A stretch of DNA of 42,488 bases from Microcaldota archaeon (GTDB lineage Archaea > Micrarchaeota > Micrarchaeia > Micrarchaeales > CABMGC01), in the NCBI GenBank assembly GCA_027334165.1, contig DAHWXM010000007.1, positions 1 through 42,488 on the forward strand, in the 5' to 3' direction. Under the pieces are notes generated by a model that did no database searches, had not been told where the DNA came from, and saw nothing but the letters and a program-made list of their open reading frames with translations. Below are positions 1 through 9,332 of this stretch, piece by piece; the stretch's first letter is position 1; every line of letters begins with the position of its first letter. Position numbers and translations under genes: made by a program.

Positions 1-88
1 TCCCGCCGAGTCCACTTCCAGTCATTGTTACACGAAAAGAGACGCAGAGTGGTGCGCCGCAGCGGCGAAATCAAATACGATTGCAACG

Positions 89-760
89 TTAGACCAGATG
101 CTTTGAGAGCCACTCGCATGCGAGCATGGACACTTCTTCAAGCTTGCCCTCTTCCTCGAATAGATGCGTGGCTCCTGAAACGATCCTCATCGATTTTTCC
201 ACATCCAACCCGGCCAATGCGCTTTCGTTTATTCGGATGACCTCGTAATCCAATCCGCCAACTATGAATAGCACAGGACATGTTACCCTTTTCAAGGCAG
301 GGCCGGCGAGATCAGGTCTTCCGCCACGGGACACCACGGTGCACACAAGTCCCCTACGTTCTGATGCGGCCACCAGAGCCGCAGCTGCTCCCGTGCTAGA
401 TCCAAAGTACCCGATCTTGAGATTTTTGGTTGGTTCGCTACTGTGCACCCAGTCTGTCGCCTGTACGAGCCTTGCTGCGAGCAGCGCTATGTCGAATCTA
501 AACTCCGCGGTTCGAATGTCTATGGCTTCCTCTTCGTAGGTAAGCAGATCGAATAGGAGCGTCGCGATGCCGGTTGCGTTCAGCTCGCCGGCAACGAATT
601 GGTTTCTTGGGCTTAGCCTACTGCTTCCACTTCCGTGTGCAAAAAGTACTATTCCTCTGGCCCCGGCTGGCACGGTAAGAATCCCGTTGAGCCTGACGCG
701 GCCTGCGACTATGCTCACGTTCCTCGCTGTTGCAACAGTGCTTTTTCCGTTTTCTCGCAT
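89..760 (-). CDS. alpha/beta hydrolase (dienelactone-hydrolase-like)
   Basis: ORF 89..841; likely start MRENGK at 760. GIVLFAHGSGSSRLSPRN, GYFGSSTGAAAAL nucleophile-elbow-like motif, C-terminal GATHLFEE histidine motif. Confidence 0.75.
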   Translation of the reverse strand: MRENGKSTVATARNVSIVAGRVRLNGILTVPAGARGIVLFAHGSGSSRLSPRNQFVAGELNATGIATLLFDLLTYEEEAIDIRTAEFRFDIALLAARLVQATDWVHSSEPTKNLKIGYFGSSTGAAAALVAASERRGLVCTVVSRGGRPDLAGPALKRVTCPVLFIVGGLDYEVIRINESALAGLDVEKSMRIVSGATHLFEEEGKLEEVSMLACEWLSKHLV

Positions 761-839
761 AACAAAACAACTTATTGAAACAATATATATACCCGGGCTT
801 GATTGCGCGCTTTTATTGCTTTGCTGCGTTGGTGTATGC

Positions 840-1532
840 ATGCACGGAGACCGTGCCTATGTGGGGAGGTACGCTGGCAGCGGCTTCAGGGATAGGAAAG
901 AGGCAGGTGTAATACTGGCTGAGGAAGCGCTTAAGATGAAATTTGACAATCCACTTGTCCTTGGAATTCCCCGCGGCGGAGTTCCGGTGGCATACGAAAT
1001 GGCTAAGATGTTGAACGCAGAGCTGGACATCGTTTCTCCAATGAAACTCCGCGATCCCAACGAACCGGAACTTGCAATAGGCGCGGTGATGCACGATGGG
1101 AGCACGTTTCTGAATTACGAAACGATAGCGATCAGGGGAGTTGACGAAGGATACATAGCGGTTGAAAGCGGAAGGAGGATGGACGAATCTGTTCGGCGTA
1201 TGCGCGAATACCGCGAAGGCAGAGAGTATCCGAGGATAGAGGAGAGGGATGTAATCCTTGTTGATGACGGGATAGCCACAGGGGCCACGGTCATCGTTGC
1301 TGCCAGATGGTTGAGAAAACAGAGACCCTGCAGACTGGTTATTGCCGTGCCGGTTATGCCCAAGGACATGGTACGCACGATATCCTCAGAAGCGGATGAT
1401 TTGATTTGCCTGTTGACTCCGGAAGTGTTCCTTGGTGTGGGAGAATTTTATACGGATTTCAAACAGGTGGACGATATGGAAGTAATGTCACTCCTGCATG
1501 AATATTGGAGATCTGGAGGCATGCGGTCATAA
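840..1532 (+). CDS. phosphoribosyltransferase-domain protein
   Basis: Start MHGDRAYVGRYAGSGFRDRKEAG (ATG at 840) inside the longer ORF; PRPP motif DVILVDDGIATGATVIVAARWLR. Confidence 0.8.
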   Translation: MHGDRAYVGRYAGSGFRDRKEAGVILAEEALKMKFDNPLVLGIPRGGVPVAYEMAKMLNAELDIVSPMKLRDPNEPELAIGAVMHDGSTFLNYETIAIRGVDEGYIAVESGRRMDESVRRMREYREGREYPRIEERDVILVDDGIATGATVIVAARWLRKQRPCRLVIAVPVMPKDMVRTISSEADDLICLLTPEVFLGVGEFYTDFKQVDDMEVMSLLHEYWRSGGMRS

Positions 1533-1610
1533 ATCCGGTGCGGAGGAATGGATACGCGCACTTGCAAAAGACTTAATAGCGTCGCTTACCCTCTCCAATA
1601 AGGAATACGG

Positions 1611-2510
1611 ATGTTCGTGGATGGAAAGGTAGTGGCGCACAGATTCGTTGCGACAATAATACTTTTTGCGATCATAACGGCAGCGGTAGCGATGGTGCTT
1701 TACTATCTGGACAATGGTGTTATGGGTAATTGGACTTATGCATCGTACCTGAGAGAGACCGCAGATATACTCCTTGTCTTGGTTGGCACTTACCTGGCAT
1801 ACAGAATAGCGATGTATTTTGCCGCTCTGTCGCTTGGGAGGAAACTTGATTCGGGAAGCATGGAGACAGTGTATGCATTGTTCCGCGTGATCTTTTATGC
1901 GATCGCCATAATTGCCGTGCTGCTGTCTTTGGGGGTTAACCTCTCAGCAGCATTGGCAGGAGGTGCGATTGGCGGCATAGTGCTCGGGCTTGCCGTGCAG
2001 ACAATCGCGACAAACATCCTGTCAGGCATATTCGTAGCGTCCTCCAGGGTTCTCAGGCCAGGGGATCTGGTTACCATAAATACAGGTGCGTGGGGCGCGA
2101 TAAACCCGATGGTGTGGGGCGAGATCACGTGCTCGATAGTCAGGATAGGCATGTTGTGGACCACGGCGGAGAACCAGTATGGAAACACCATGGTTATACC
2201 GAATTCCATATTGCTTGGAAACATACTGTTTACAAAGTTGTTTTATTCTGATGGTCTCAGGTATGTTAAACTCGTCACGGTTAACGCAGATGTTCCCGCA
2301 ACAGAAATCAAGAGGCTTGTTGGAAGGGAGCTTGGTGCCACGTTCGCAAGACGAGGACTCAAGGCCCCCGAAATACACCTCCTGTCAAAAAATGGAGGCA
2401 CTAACGCGTTTTCTGCAACAATAAAATTTAAGAAGCACAGGGAACTCAATACGCTGATTGACATTGTTAATGCGGCTTTTGATAGGGCATACTGGAAGGC
2501 CAGAAAATGA
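1611..2510 (+). CDS. small-conductance mechanosensitive channel (MscS family)
   Basis: Transmembrane helices followed by ALAGGAIGGIVLGLAVQTIATNILSGIFVASSRVLRPGDLV, typical MscS pore/beta domain. Confidence 0.85.
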   Translation: MFVDGKVVAHRFVATIILFAIITAAVAMVLYYLDNGVMGNWTYASYLRETADILLVLVGTYLAYRIAMYFAALSLGRKLDSGSMETVYALFRVIFYAIAIIAVLLSLGVNLSAALAGGAIGGIVLGLAVQTIATNILSGIFVASSRVLRPGDLVTINTGAWGAINPMVWGEITCSIVRIGMLWTTAENQYGNTMVIPNSILLGNILFTKLFYSDGLRYVKLVTVNADVPATEIKRLVGRELGATFARRGLKAPEIHLLSKNGGTNAFSATIKFKKHRELNTLIDIVNAAFDRAYWKARK

Positions 2511-2517
2511 TTTGGCA

Positions 2518-3315
2518 CTATGCGCTTGTGTCTTGATCCCTGTCAAGGGTCTTTGTCAGCGTTTCTGCGGCTATGGTCATCGGATTTATTATAGAATCTA
2601 CATCTAGGTCTGCCAAGTGCGTTTCCGCCTCTGCGTTCTGGACAACAACGGATATTTTTGTGTCCTTGGCGAGTTTCTTCACGACAAGAACTGCGTAAAC
2701 GGTCTTCGAACTATCTCGCAGGTCTATGACCACGTCCGTGGCTTTGTCAAGATTGAATTTTTCAAGGTCGGCCCTAGAGGTATAATCCTCAAGGAATGCC
2801 GGGTATCCTTTCTTGCGGAGCGCTTCGGTTGTAGGCTTGTCGCCGGTTATTATTACGAAGTTTCTCTTCTGTGTCTTCAGTTTCTGGGCTACCAGCGCGT
2901 TGGTGGCGTCATAGCCTATAAGAACGATGTGACCCGATAGCTTCTTTCGATCGGGAATGTCAGAACCGGAGTACAGTTTTTCTACTCGCGCACTCAAAAA
3001 CTCACCAGAAAGCACCGTGACGGCACTAAGGAATATACTGAGACCCGAGATTATTAAAACTATGACAAATGCGCGGGCAACGTCGGTTACAGGAACTATG
3101 TCACCGTAGCCCACGGTGGAGATGGTAACTATTGTAAAGTAAAGGGCTTCCGGTACTGACGCCACCTTTACGTTAAAGTTGCCGGAGCTGCCAAGCATAT
3201 ATGTGCCAATGGTTCCATACGCAAGTACGAGAGCTATTGCCGTAACGTAAAAGGCTCCCCTGCGATTGATGTCCATGATAGCACTATGCCGCGCAAGATT
3301 AATGAAATCATACAT
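2518..3315 (-). CDS. potassium channel with C-terminal RCK/TrkA-N domain
   Basis: Selectivity filter TISTVGYGDIVP; Rossmann HIVLIGYDATNALVAQKL. Likely start MYDFINLAR at 3315. Confidence 0.85.
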   Translation of the reverse strand: MYDFINLARHSAIMDINRRGAFYVTAIALVLAYGTIGTYMLGSSGNFNVKVASVPEALYFTIVTISTVGYGDIVPVTDVARAFVIVLIISGLSIFLSAVTVLSGEFLSARVEKLYSGSDIPDRKKLSGHIVLIGYDATNALVAQKLKTQKRNFVIITGDKPTTEALRKKGYPAFLEDYTSRADLEKFNLDKATDVVIDLRDSSKTVYAVLVVKKLAKDTKISVVVQNAEAETHLADLDVDSIINPMTIAAETLTKTLDRDQDTSA

Positions 3316-3333
3316 CCGATTGATTTTGATTAG

Positions 3334-3798
3334 ATGCGTGTCGTTGTAGGGGGCACATTTGGAGTGCTGCACAGGGGGCATAGGGCCCTGCTTTCGCGTG
3401 CTTTCGGGATAGGGGATTACGTGTGCATAGGACTCACTACGGACGCTTATGTGCATAGGGTGAAGGGCACTTATGGGATCCCGAGCTATGACGAGAGAAG
3501 AGACGCCCTGGAGGGGTTCGCTACGGGATTAGGCAAGAGCTTTGAGATAGTTCCAATAGATGACAGGTTTGGCCCAGCGACTCGAGAGAACTTTGATGCC
3601 ATAGTAGTCAGCGAGGAAACCCAAGCGGCCGCGCTCGAAATAAATGCCGTAAGGCAGAGCGTGGGGTTGAATCCTTTACGGATAGACGTTGTCGCATTCG
3701 TCCTTGCTGACGACGCGGTTCCGATCTCCACCACCAGGATACTTGTCGGGGAGATAGACCCCGAAGGGCATCTGCTGCATGGCAAGGATCATGCATAG
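3334..3798 (+). CDS. coaD: archaeal-type phosphopantetheine adenylyltransferase
   Basis: MRVVVGGTFGVLHRGHRALLSRAF nucleotidyltransferase motif (GTFxxLHxGH); ISTTRI near the C-terminus. Confidence 0.8.
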   Translation: MRVVVGGTFGVLHRGHRALLSRAFGIGDYVCIGLTTDAYVHRVKGTYGIPSYDERRDALEGFATGLGKSFEIVPIDDRFGPATRENFDAIVVSEETQAAALEINAVRQSVGLNPLRIDVVAFVLADDAVPISTTRILVGEIDPEGHLLHGKDHA

Positions 3799-4634
3799 GG
3801 GGACACGGGCGTCGTGGCATTGCCGCCATACGGCCCACTGCCCACGGTTATCAGTACGGGTGCTACTCCGCCCCCGCATGGGCCGTCTATTCTCAGCCAA
3901 TACGTTCCGCTGGCAGTGCTATTCGCGGATATTGTGGTTGCTATTGACAGAGTTTCGTTTTCCAGTACGGTGTAGTTCTTTGGGCTTATGGAAATGCTTA
4001 TGCCGGAGACCGGCGTTCCAATTCCTGGGACTGCGTTGCTAAGATGTGCATAGTGAGAACGCACGGTGGAAAAGCCTGATGGCTCATTTAAGACACTGCC
4101 TATGGTCTCGTTTATGAACAGTACACCAGATGTGCCGCTCCCGAGCACGAAATCGCTTACCTGGCCGTAGTTCGATTTTCCGGTGTATTCCGTCAGGCCA
4201 GATATCGCAACGACGTTGCCGCTAATTCCGTAGAACATCATCGGACAGGAGGTAACTGTGTTTGGATTTATGACGGACACGTTGCCCATAGACTTAACGG
4301 GATTTGACTGCAGTGGTGCGGCGTTTGTTGCGACTCCGGTAGAAAAAACCCCCGAATACAGATAAATTGCAGATGCTATGATCACTATGGCCCCGATGGC
4401 TGCGGCATACTTCGCAATGTCAGAAGCCACTTCGCCCTTGGCTCGATAATACTTCAATTTCCTGAAGTGCTCATTCTCCAGCTTTTCCACCGCTCCGGCG
4501 GATTGCAATTCTGACAGGTGCTGGCTGACAGTTGCGTTGGACAGGTCGAGTTCGTCGCTGAGTTCTGTCATGGTCATCTCCCGCTTCCTGAGCAGTGAAA
4601 GTATCCTCTTCTTGGTTTCGAGCGTCTTTCCCAT
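3789..4634 (-). CDS. membrane-anchored winged-helix (ArsR-like) transcriptional regulator
   Basis: N-terminal HTH (KKRILSLLRKREMTMTELSDELDLSNATVSQHLSELQSAGAVEK), one TM helix (AAAIGAIVIIASAIYLYSGVF), then an N-glycosylation-sequon-rich presumably extracellular domain. Confidence 0.7.
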   Translation of the reverse strand: MGKTLETKKRILSLLRKREMTMTELSDELDLSNATVSQHLSELQSAGAVEKLENEHFRKLKYYRAKGEVASDIAKYAAAIGAIVIIASAIYLYSGVFSTGVATNAAPLQSNPVKSMGNVSVINPNTVTSCPMMFYGISGNVVAISGLTEYTGKSNYGQVSDFVLGSGTSGVLFINETIGSVLNEPSGFSTVRSHYAHLSNAVPGIGTPVSGISISISPKNYTVLENETLSIATTISANSTASGTYWLRIDGPCGGGVAPVLITVGSGPYGGNATTPVSPYA

Positions 4635-4821
4635 AAATACACAGTGATAGATACTTTGGGAAGATATAAAGGCGTTTTTGGAAATTTAGGTTTTCCATCG
4701 GTTTTTACGTCGTAGCGGCAGGATGGCATGGATTCGACTGCGCGTTTGCTGTGGTCGTGGCGGAACTGGCGGTTGAGGAGACGGAGCTGCTGTTGCCATT
4801 CTGTGCCTCTCGTGTTGACCG

Positions 4822-4835
4822 ATGCGCTAGCGCAT
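4822..4835. promoter_or_regulatory. perfect 14-bp palindrome adjoining a TATA-like element upstream of the APC permease
   Basis: ATGCGCTAGCGCAT followed by ttattaaac. Confidence 0.45.
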
Positions 4836-4886
4836 TTATTAAACTGTTTGCTGGCATGTTAAGCATGTGATGCGGCTGATGTTTCT

Positions 4887-6218
4887 ATGGCAAACGACAA
4901 GGAATCAAAAAAGATAAGTGTGCCTGTTGCGGCCGCGGTTGGGCTTGGTGCGATAATAGGCGCGGGGATATTCGTGCTCAGCGGTACCGCCATAGCACTT
5001 GCAGGGTATGACGCATTAATAGCTTTTGTATTGGTCGGCATAGTGGCGATAATAATAGCGCTAGAGCTGGGAGAGCTTGGGTCCCTAATGCCAAACCTGA
5101 AGGGTGCGTCTTACTCTTACACATACAAAGCATTTGGCAGCGAGCTCGGATTCATAACCGGCATGTTGCGTTACATAGCACTTGCAACGTCGATATCCGC
5201 AATATCGCTGGGTTTCGGATCCTATCTCGCCAGCACGTTCGGCCTTCCAATAAACACGTATGGCATCCCGTTCGCAATCGCGCTCATCGGCGTCCTTTCG
5301 GCAGTCAACATGTTCGGAGTAAAGAAGGCGGCAGAAGCGGACTTTTGGCTTGTCATCGTGAAACTGGGAGTGCTATTCGTGTTCATAGCCTTTGCGATGG
5401 CAATGGCGCTTACTGGAGCGAACCGCTCGGTTGGTGCGTTTACCTTCAGCACGTCAGGGGGTGCGATAAGTGGGATCTTTGCGGCGAGTATAGTGGTGTT
5501 CTTTGCATACTCCGGTTTCCAGACGATCTCGAGCATAACAGACAGGATACGTGGAGGATCGATGGGATATGTAAAGGCGATAATGGCCGCTGTACTGATA
5601 AGCATGATAGTTTATGTGCTAGTGGTGTACGCGCTCCTGCTCCTGCTCCCAGCGGCCGCGTACAAGATATCCGCGGATCCGCTAGCATTTGCGTTGAAGA
5701 GCAGCAACGCGCCAGGCTGGTTAACGTTGCTCACTGATATAGGCGCTTTGGTGGCAACCGCATCGGCGACCATAGCCATGATACTGAGCTCCTCGAGAGC
5801 CCTGTACCAGATGAGCCTGGATCACCTTCTGCCAAAATCGCTTAGGAAATACGACAAGCACCGCGACACCGCGGGGAATGGTATCCTGGTTTCTGCGGTC
5901 ATTGGGGTAATCATGCTTTTTGCAGGCAACATATACGTGATAGCGTCCATAGCCAATTTTGGCATGATATTCAACTACTTGATGATAGGTTTTGCGCTCG
6001 TACATTTCAGAAGGAGCAGGAGCAACCCTGGATTCTCCATGCCGTTGTACCCGTACCTTACCATAGTTGGCGAGGTGATGCTTTTTGCCTTCCTCGTAGG
6101 GATGCCGAAGGAGGCACTGGTGTTTGGAACCATAGCCATAATGTCACTATTGATAGTGTACTACGCCCTACGGGAGCTTCAGGGCAAAAAAGTGATTCGC
6201 ATAAAGCTTTTCAGATGA
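4887..6218 (+). CDS. APC-superfamily amino acid permease
   Basis: VGLGAIIGAGIFVLSG N-terminal motif; about 12 hydrophobic segments. Confidence 0.85.
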   Translation: MANDKESKKISVPVAAAVGLGAIIGAGIFVLSGTAIALAGYDALIAFVLVGIVAIIIALELGELGSLMPNLKGASYSYTYKAFGSELGFITGMLRYIALATSISAISLGFGSYLASTFGLPINTYGIPFAIALIGVLSAVNMFGVKKAAEADFWLVIVKLGVLFVFIAFAMAMALTGANRSVGAFTFSTSGGAISGIFAASIVVFFAYSGFQTISSITDRIRGGSMGYVKAIMAAVLISMIVYVLVVYALLLLLPAAAYKISADPLAFALKSSNAPGWLTLLTDIGALVATASATIAMILSSSRALYQMSLDHLLPKSLRKYDKHRDTAGNGILVSAVIGVIMLFAGNIYVIASIANFGMIFNYLMIGFALVHFRRSRSNPGFSMPLYPYLTIVGEVMLFAFLVGMPKEALVFGTIAIMSLLIVYYALRELQGKKVIRIKLFR

Positions 6219-6269
6219 GGTGCGCGGACGGCAAGGCGCTTCACACATTTGAACAGGTGGTGGTTGGTC

Positions 6270-6887
6270 ATGCCAGAAGGATTTCATACGTGTGTGGTCA
6301 TTAAGGAGGACACCATAGATATTGTTTCTAGAACTCCGCACGCGGTAGTTGCCTACCCTACCGACACCGTGATGGGTTTGGGTTGTTCAGTTTATGATGA
6401 TACTGCAGTGCGGAGATTGCTGGATGTTAAGGAAAGGCCGGCAAGCAAGAAGGGCCTGCCGGTGCTGGTGTCTGAGATTGGTGCTGCAAGGCGGATAGCC
6501 AAGATGGGGAGTGCTGCAGAACGGCTCGCGTCGCGTTTTTGGCCGGGAGCCTTGACGCTGGTGTTGCCCGTTCTTGATACAGAAATATCTGAACTAGTTA
6601 CCGATGAAGGGACTGTAGGGATAAGAGTCCCTGATAGTGACATAGCAAGAAGGGTTGCCAGCGCTTTTAGCGGCGTTGTAGTAGGAACAAGTGCGAACCG
6701 CAGTGGGCATGCCCCGGTTCTCAGTGCTGAGGAAGTGGTGAATACGCTTCGAGGGATAGACTTCGCGGTTGAATCCGGTGCGGCGATGAATGGGCTTTCT
6801 TCTACAATATTCGATGTGGAAAAGGAAGAGGTTCTCAGAGAGGGCGCCATACCGGCTGCGCTTATTCGCAAAGCATTACTTGGTTGA
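6270..6887 (+). CDS. threonylcarbamoyl-AMP synthase (Sua5/YrdC family)
   Basis: YPTDTVMGLGC, KERPASKKGLPVLV, FWPGALTLVL, GTSANRSG motifs. Confidence 0.85.
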   Translation: MPEGFHTCVVIKEDTIDIVSRTPHAVVAYPTDTVMGLGCSVYDDTAVRRLLDVKERPASKKGLPVLVSEIGAARRIAKMGSAAERLASRFWPGALTLVLPVLDTEISELVTDEGTVGIRVPDSDIARRVASAFSGVVVGTSANRSGHAPVLSAEEVVNTLRGIDFAVESGAAMNGLSSTIFDVEKEEVLREGAIPAALIRKALLG

Positions 6888-8384
6888 TTCTGAGACACTT
6901 TTTACCGATGCGGTGTGCTGCTCGTGTATCCTGGTCCTGTCCTCTTTGCCCCGTATGAGGGACATCAGGGCTGCGATCGCCAGTAGGACTATGGAAACGA
7001 AGAAGGTCGTGTGTATGCCGTGCATGAATTCTGTTGATATGTTTCCGATGAGTGCCGATGACCCAAGAAATATCTGGAACGCCACGTTGCGCGGTATCGC
7101 AAGTGATGCGACAGTTATGCTCAGAACGAAGCTGCTGAGCGTGCCTATGTTACCGGTAAGCCGTGACAGGCCGGATATGCTGCCGTAGTGCGCGGGATCG
7201 GCATTTGACATTATTGCACTGCTGTTTGCGGGCCAGAACATCGACGCGCCTATTCCCGATATCACAGATGCAAGCACTATCAGGTACAGATTTGTAGTCG
7301 GGGTAAGCGTCGTGTATATCACTATTGTGCATATCATTAATAGTATGCCTAGCGTTGCTATGATCCGCGCGCCGTACTTGTCTGACAATCGGCCCATGAA
7401 AGGGCTGGTCATGCTGCTTATTATGTATCCAGGTATGAGAAGCAGCGAAGCGGAGAAAGGATTCATTCCCCTGACCCCCTGAAGGTACATTATGAGTATG
7501 AATGCGACTGCAAGATACCCAACGCTCTGGAAGAAAGACGCAAATATGGAAAACGTGAGTACCCTGTTCTTGAACGCGGAAAGCACCAGCATCGGATGCG
7601 CCACCTTCTTCTCCACAAGCAGGAATACCACGCCGAGCATCAGGCCTGTTGCTATCAACGAAAGGTTGAACGCGTCGAAGCCCGTGCCGGTTATGTCTAT
7701 TGCCCCGTAGGATACCAGGATCAGGGCAGAGGTAAGGAACAGCATCCCTATCAGATCCATCTTTGCATTTGTCTTCTTCTCGTCACGCACGTACTTTAGC
7801 CCGAATGCAGTGGCGACTATACCTATGGGTATGTTGATGTAGAATATGTACCGCCACCCTATGAACGTTGTTATGAATCCACCGAGCACTATACCGAGCA
7901 TGGAACCCATGTTCCAGCCTATGCTGGAGAAGCCGAACGCCTTGCCGCGTCGGTGCGCCTCGAACGTATCTGCGATTATTGCACCGCTATTTGCCTGCAT
8001 GAGCGACCCGCCGATGGCCTGCAGTGCCCTGAAGCCGATAAGATACCCTATCGAGGGGGAGAAACCGCACAGTGCCGATCCGATGGTGAACACCACGAAG
8101 CCGGTGTTGAATATCTTGCCCCTGCCGAACATGTCCCCTATCCTGCCGAACTGCGTGGTGGTAACGGCCGTGACCAGCAGGTACATCAGTATTACCCAGA
8201 GCGATATAGAGAGATTTGCGTGGAGCTCGGATGTAAGCGTTGGGAGGGCGAGCAGCACTATCGTAGTGTCCAATGCTCCCATCAGGGTTCCGAGAATTAT
8301 GATTATCAGTATCTTGTTTTCATTTCCTGATGCCACTTCATCACTTGGCTGGCCATTTGCCGTAGATTTAGTCTTGGACAGCAA
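6876..8384 (-). CDS. MFS drug-efflux transporter (DHA2/EmrB-like)
   Basis: LGTLMGALDTTIVLLALPTL, GRIGDMFGRGKIFNTGFVVFTIGSALCGFS; 14-TM-sized protein. Confidence 0.85.
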   Translation of the reverse strand: MLSKTKSTANGQPSDEVASGNENKILIIIILGTLMGALDTTIVLLALPTLTSELHANLSISLWVILMYLLVTAVTTTQFGRIGDMFGRGKIFNTGFVVFTIGSALCGFSPSIGYLIGFRALQAIGGSLMQANSGAIIADTFEAHRRGKAFGFSSIGWNMGSMLGIVLGGFITTFIGWRYIFYINIPIGIVATAFGLKYVRDEKKTNAKMDLIGMLFLTSALILVSYGAIDITGTGFDAFNLSLIATGLMLGVVFLLVEKKVAHPMLVLSAFKNRVLTFSIFASFFQSVGYLAVAFILIMYLQGVRGMNPFSASLLLIPGYIISSMTSPFMGRLSDKYGARIIATLGILLMICTIVIYTTLTPTTNLYLIVLASVISGIGASMFWPANSSAIMSNADPAHYGSISGLSRLTGNIGTLSSFVLSITVASLAIPRNVAFQIFLGSSALIGNISTEFMHGIHTTFFVSIVLLAIAALMSLIRGKEDRTRIHEQHTASVKSVSESTK

Positions 8385-8413
8385 AGGTCATTTATCTAAA
8401 AACTATTTAAAGA

Positions 8414-8429
8414 TATAGGTCGTCCTATA
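8414..8429. promoter_or_regulatory. candidate PadR operator between divergent padR-like and MFS genes
   Basis: TATAGG-tcgt-CCTATA dyad in the 60-bp intergenic region. Confidence 0.5.
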
Positions 8430-8444
8430 ATATGGTGCGGTATC

Positions 8445-8774
8445 ATGAAGACAAGCCAGGGTTGTGACATGCGCGGACTGCTGTGCTTCCAGATACTGTG
8501 GCTCGTATCAAAGAGAGAAATGTGCGGAAAGGAGCTTTCTTCGGAGATAGGCAAGCGCAAAGGGCAGTGTCCGAAGGCGGGTACGATATACCCTGCACTC
8601 AGAAACCTCGTTGATGATAGGCTTCTTTCCAGAGAAAGGAGCGGAAAGACGGTCAGATATCGCATAACGAGAAGGGGGAGATCCGCCGTTGCTGAGGCGG
8701 AGGATTACATGTACAGGACCTTTGGAGACATGTTTGAGGAGATTTATCTGGCCAGGAAGTCGCCCGCACGCTAG
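8445..8774 (+). CDS. PadR-family transcriptional regulator
   Basis: MCGKELSSEIGKRKGQCPKAGTIYPALRNLVDDRLLSRERSGKTVRYRITRRGR; divergent from the MFS gene. Confidence 0.75.
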   Translation: MKTSQGCDMRGLLCFQILWLVSKREMCGKELSSEIGKRKGQCPKAGTIYPALRNLVDDRLLSRERSGKTVRYRITRRGRSAVAEAEDYMYRTFGDMFEEIYLARKSPAR

Positions 8775-9253
8775 GAGAAGACGAAAGTGACATTCTCGTA
8801 CTGTGTCACGTTGTGAGCCCTGAGGAAACCGGCGGGGGCTTCTACCACATAGTTGGCTTCTGCTGGAGGAGTGTACTGCAGACAGGAAGACTGTGACGGG
8901 TCGTAGGACACGCAGGGGGCCGCCTCTACCTCATAAACTATCCGCCCGTGGATGCCGGATTGGGAGTAAATCCAGAAAATATCCAAAGGATAATAGGTAT
9001 CCTTCATCCAGAAGGGATACACTCCCGGAGCGCCGAATCCGAACAGCATGAGCGTCGAATTTGTTACGGTGGTATTCATTAGGCCGTGCAGTTGTGAGGA
9101 GGAGTTGAAAGCGTAAGCGGTAAAGTCGAATGTCGAATTCCCTATGGTAAATGAGGAGGGGTGCGATTGCGGTCTGATTCCGCCATAAGCCAGGAATACC
9201 ATTACCGCAACTAATGCAACGGTGGCAAGTGTCACGTGTAACCGGTATCGCAT
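8771..9253 (-). CDS. DUF192-family secreted/membrane-anchored protein
   Basis: LMLFGFGAPGVYPFWMKDTYYPLDIFWI and CLQYTPPAEANYVVEAPAGFLRAHNV match DUF192. Confidence 0.75.
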   Translation of the reverse strand: MRYRLHVTLATVALVAVMVFLAYGGIRPQSHPSSFTIGNSTFDFTAYAFNSSSQLHGLMNTTVTNSTLMLFGFGAPGVYPFWMKDTYYPLDIFWIYSQSGIHGRIVYEVEAAPCVSYDPSQSSCLQYTPPAEANYVVEAPAGFLRAHNVTQYENVTFVFS

Positions 9254-9332
9254 GGCATCTACTCGCGTCGTAGCCTGGGCGATTAGTATTTGGCATCGCC
9301 GTTTATAAATTGGGGGGTGTAATTATTCCAGC

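Noticed and set aside
25-539. Plus-strand ORFs at the left edge
   Set aside because: Antisense to the alpha/beta hydrolase; no domain signal.
4700-4860. Short minus-strand readings (e.g. MATAAPSPQPPVPPRPQQTRSR..., or a Ser/Thr-rich frame NGNSSSVSSTASSATTTANAQSNP)
   Set aside because: Low complexity, short, and the Ser/Thr-rich frame has no start codon; cannot be supported as genes.
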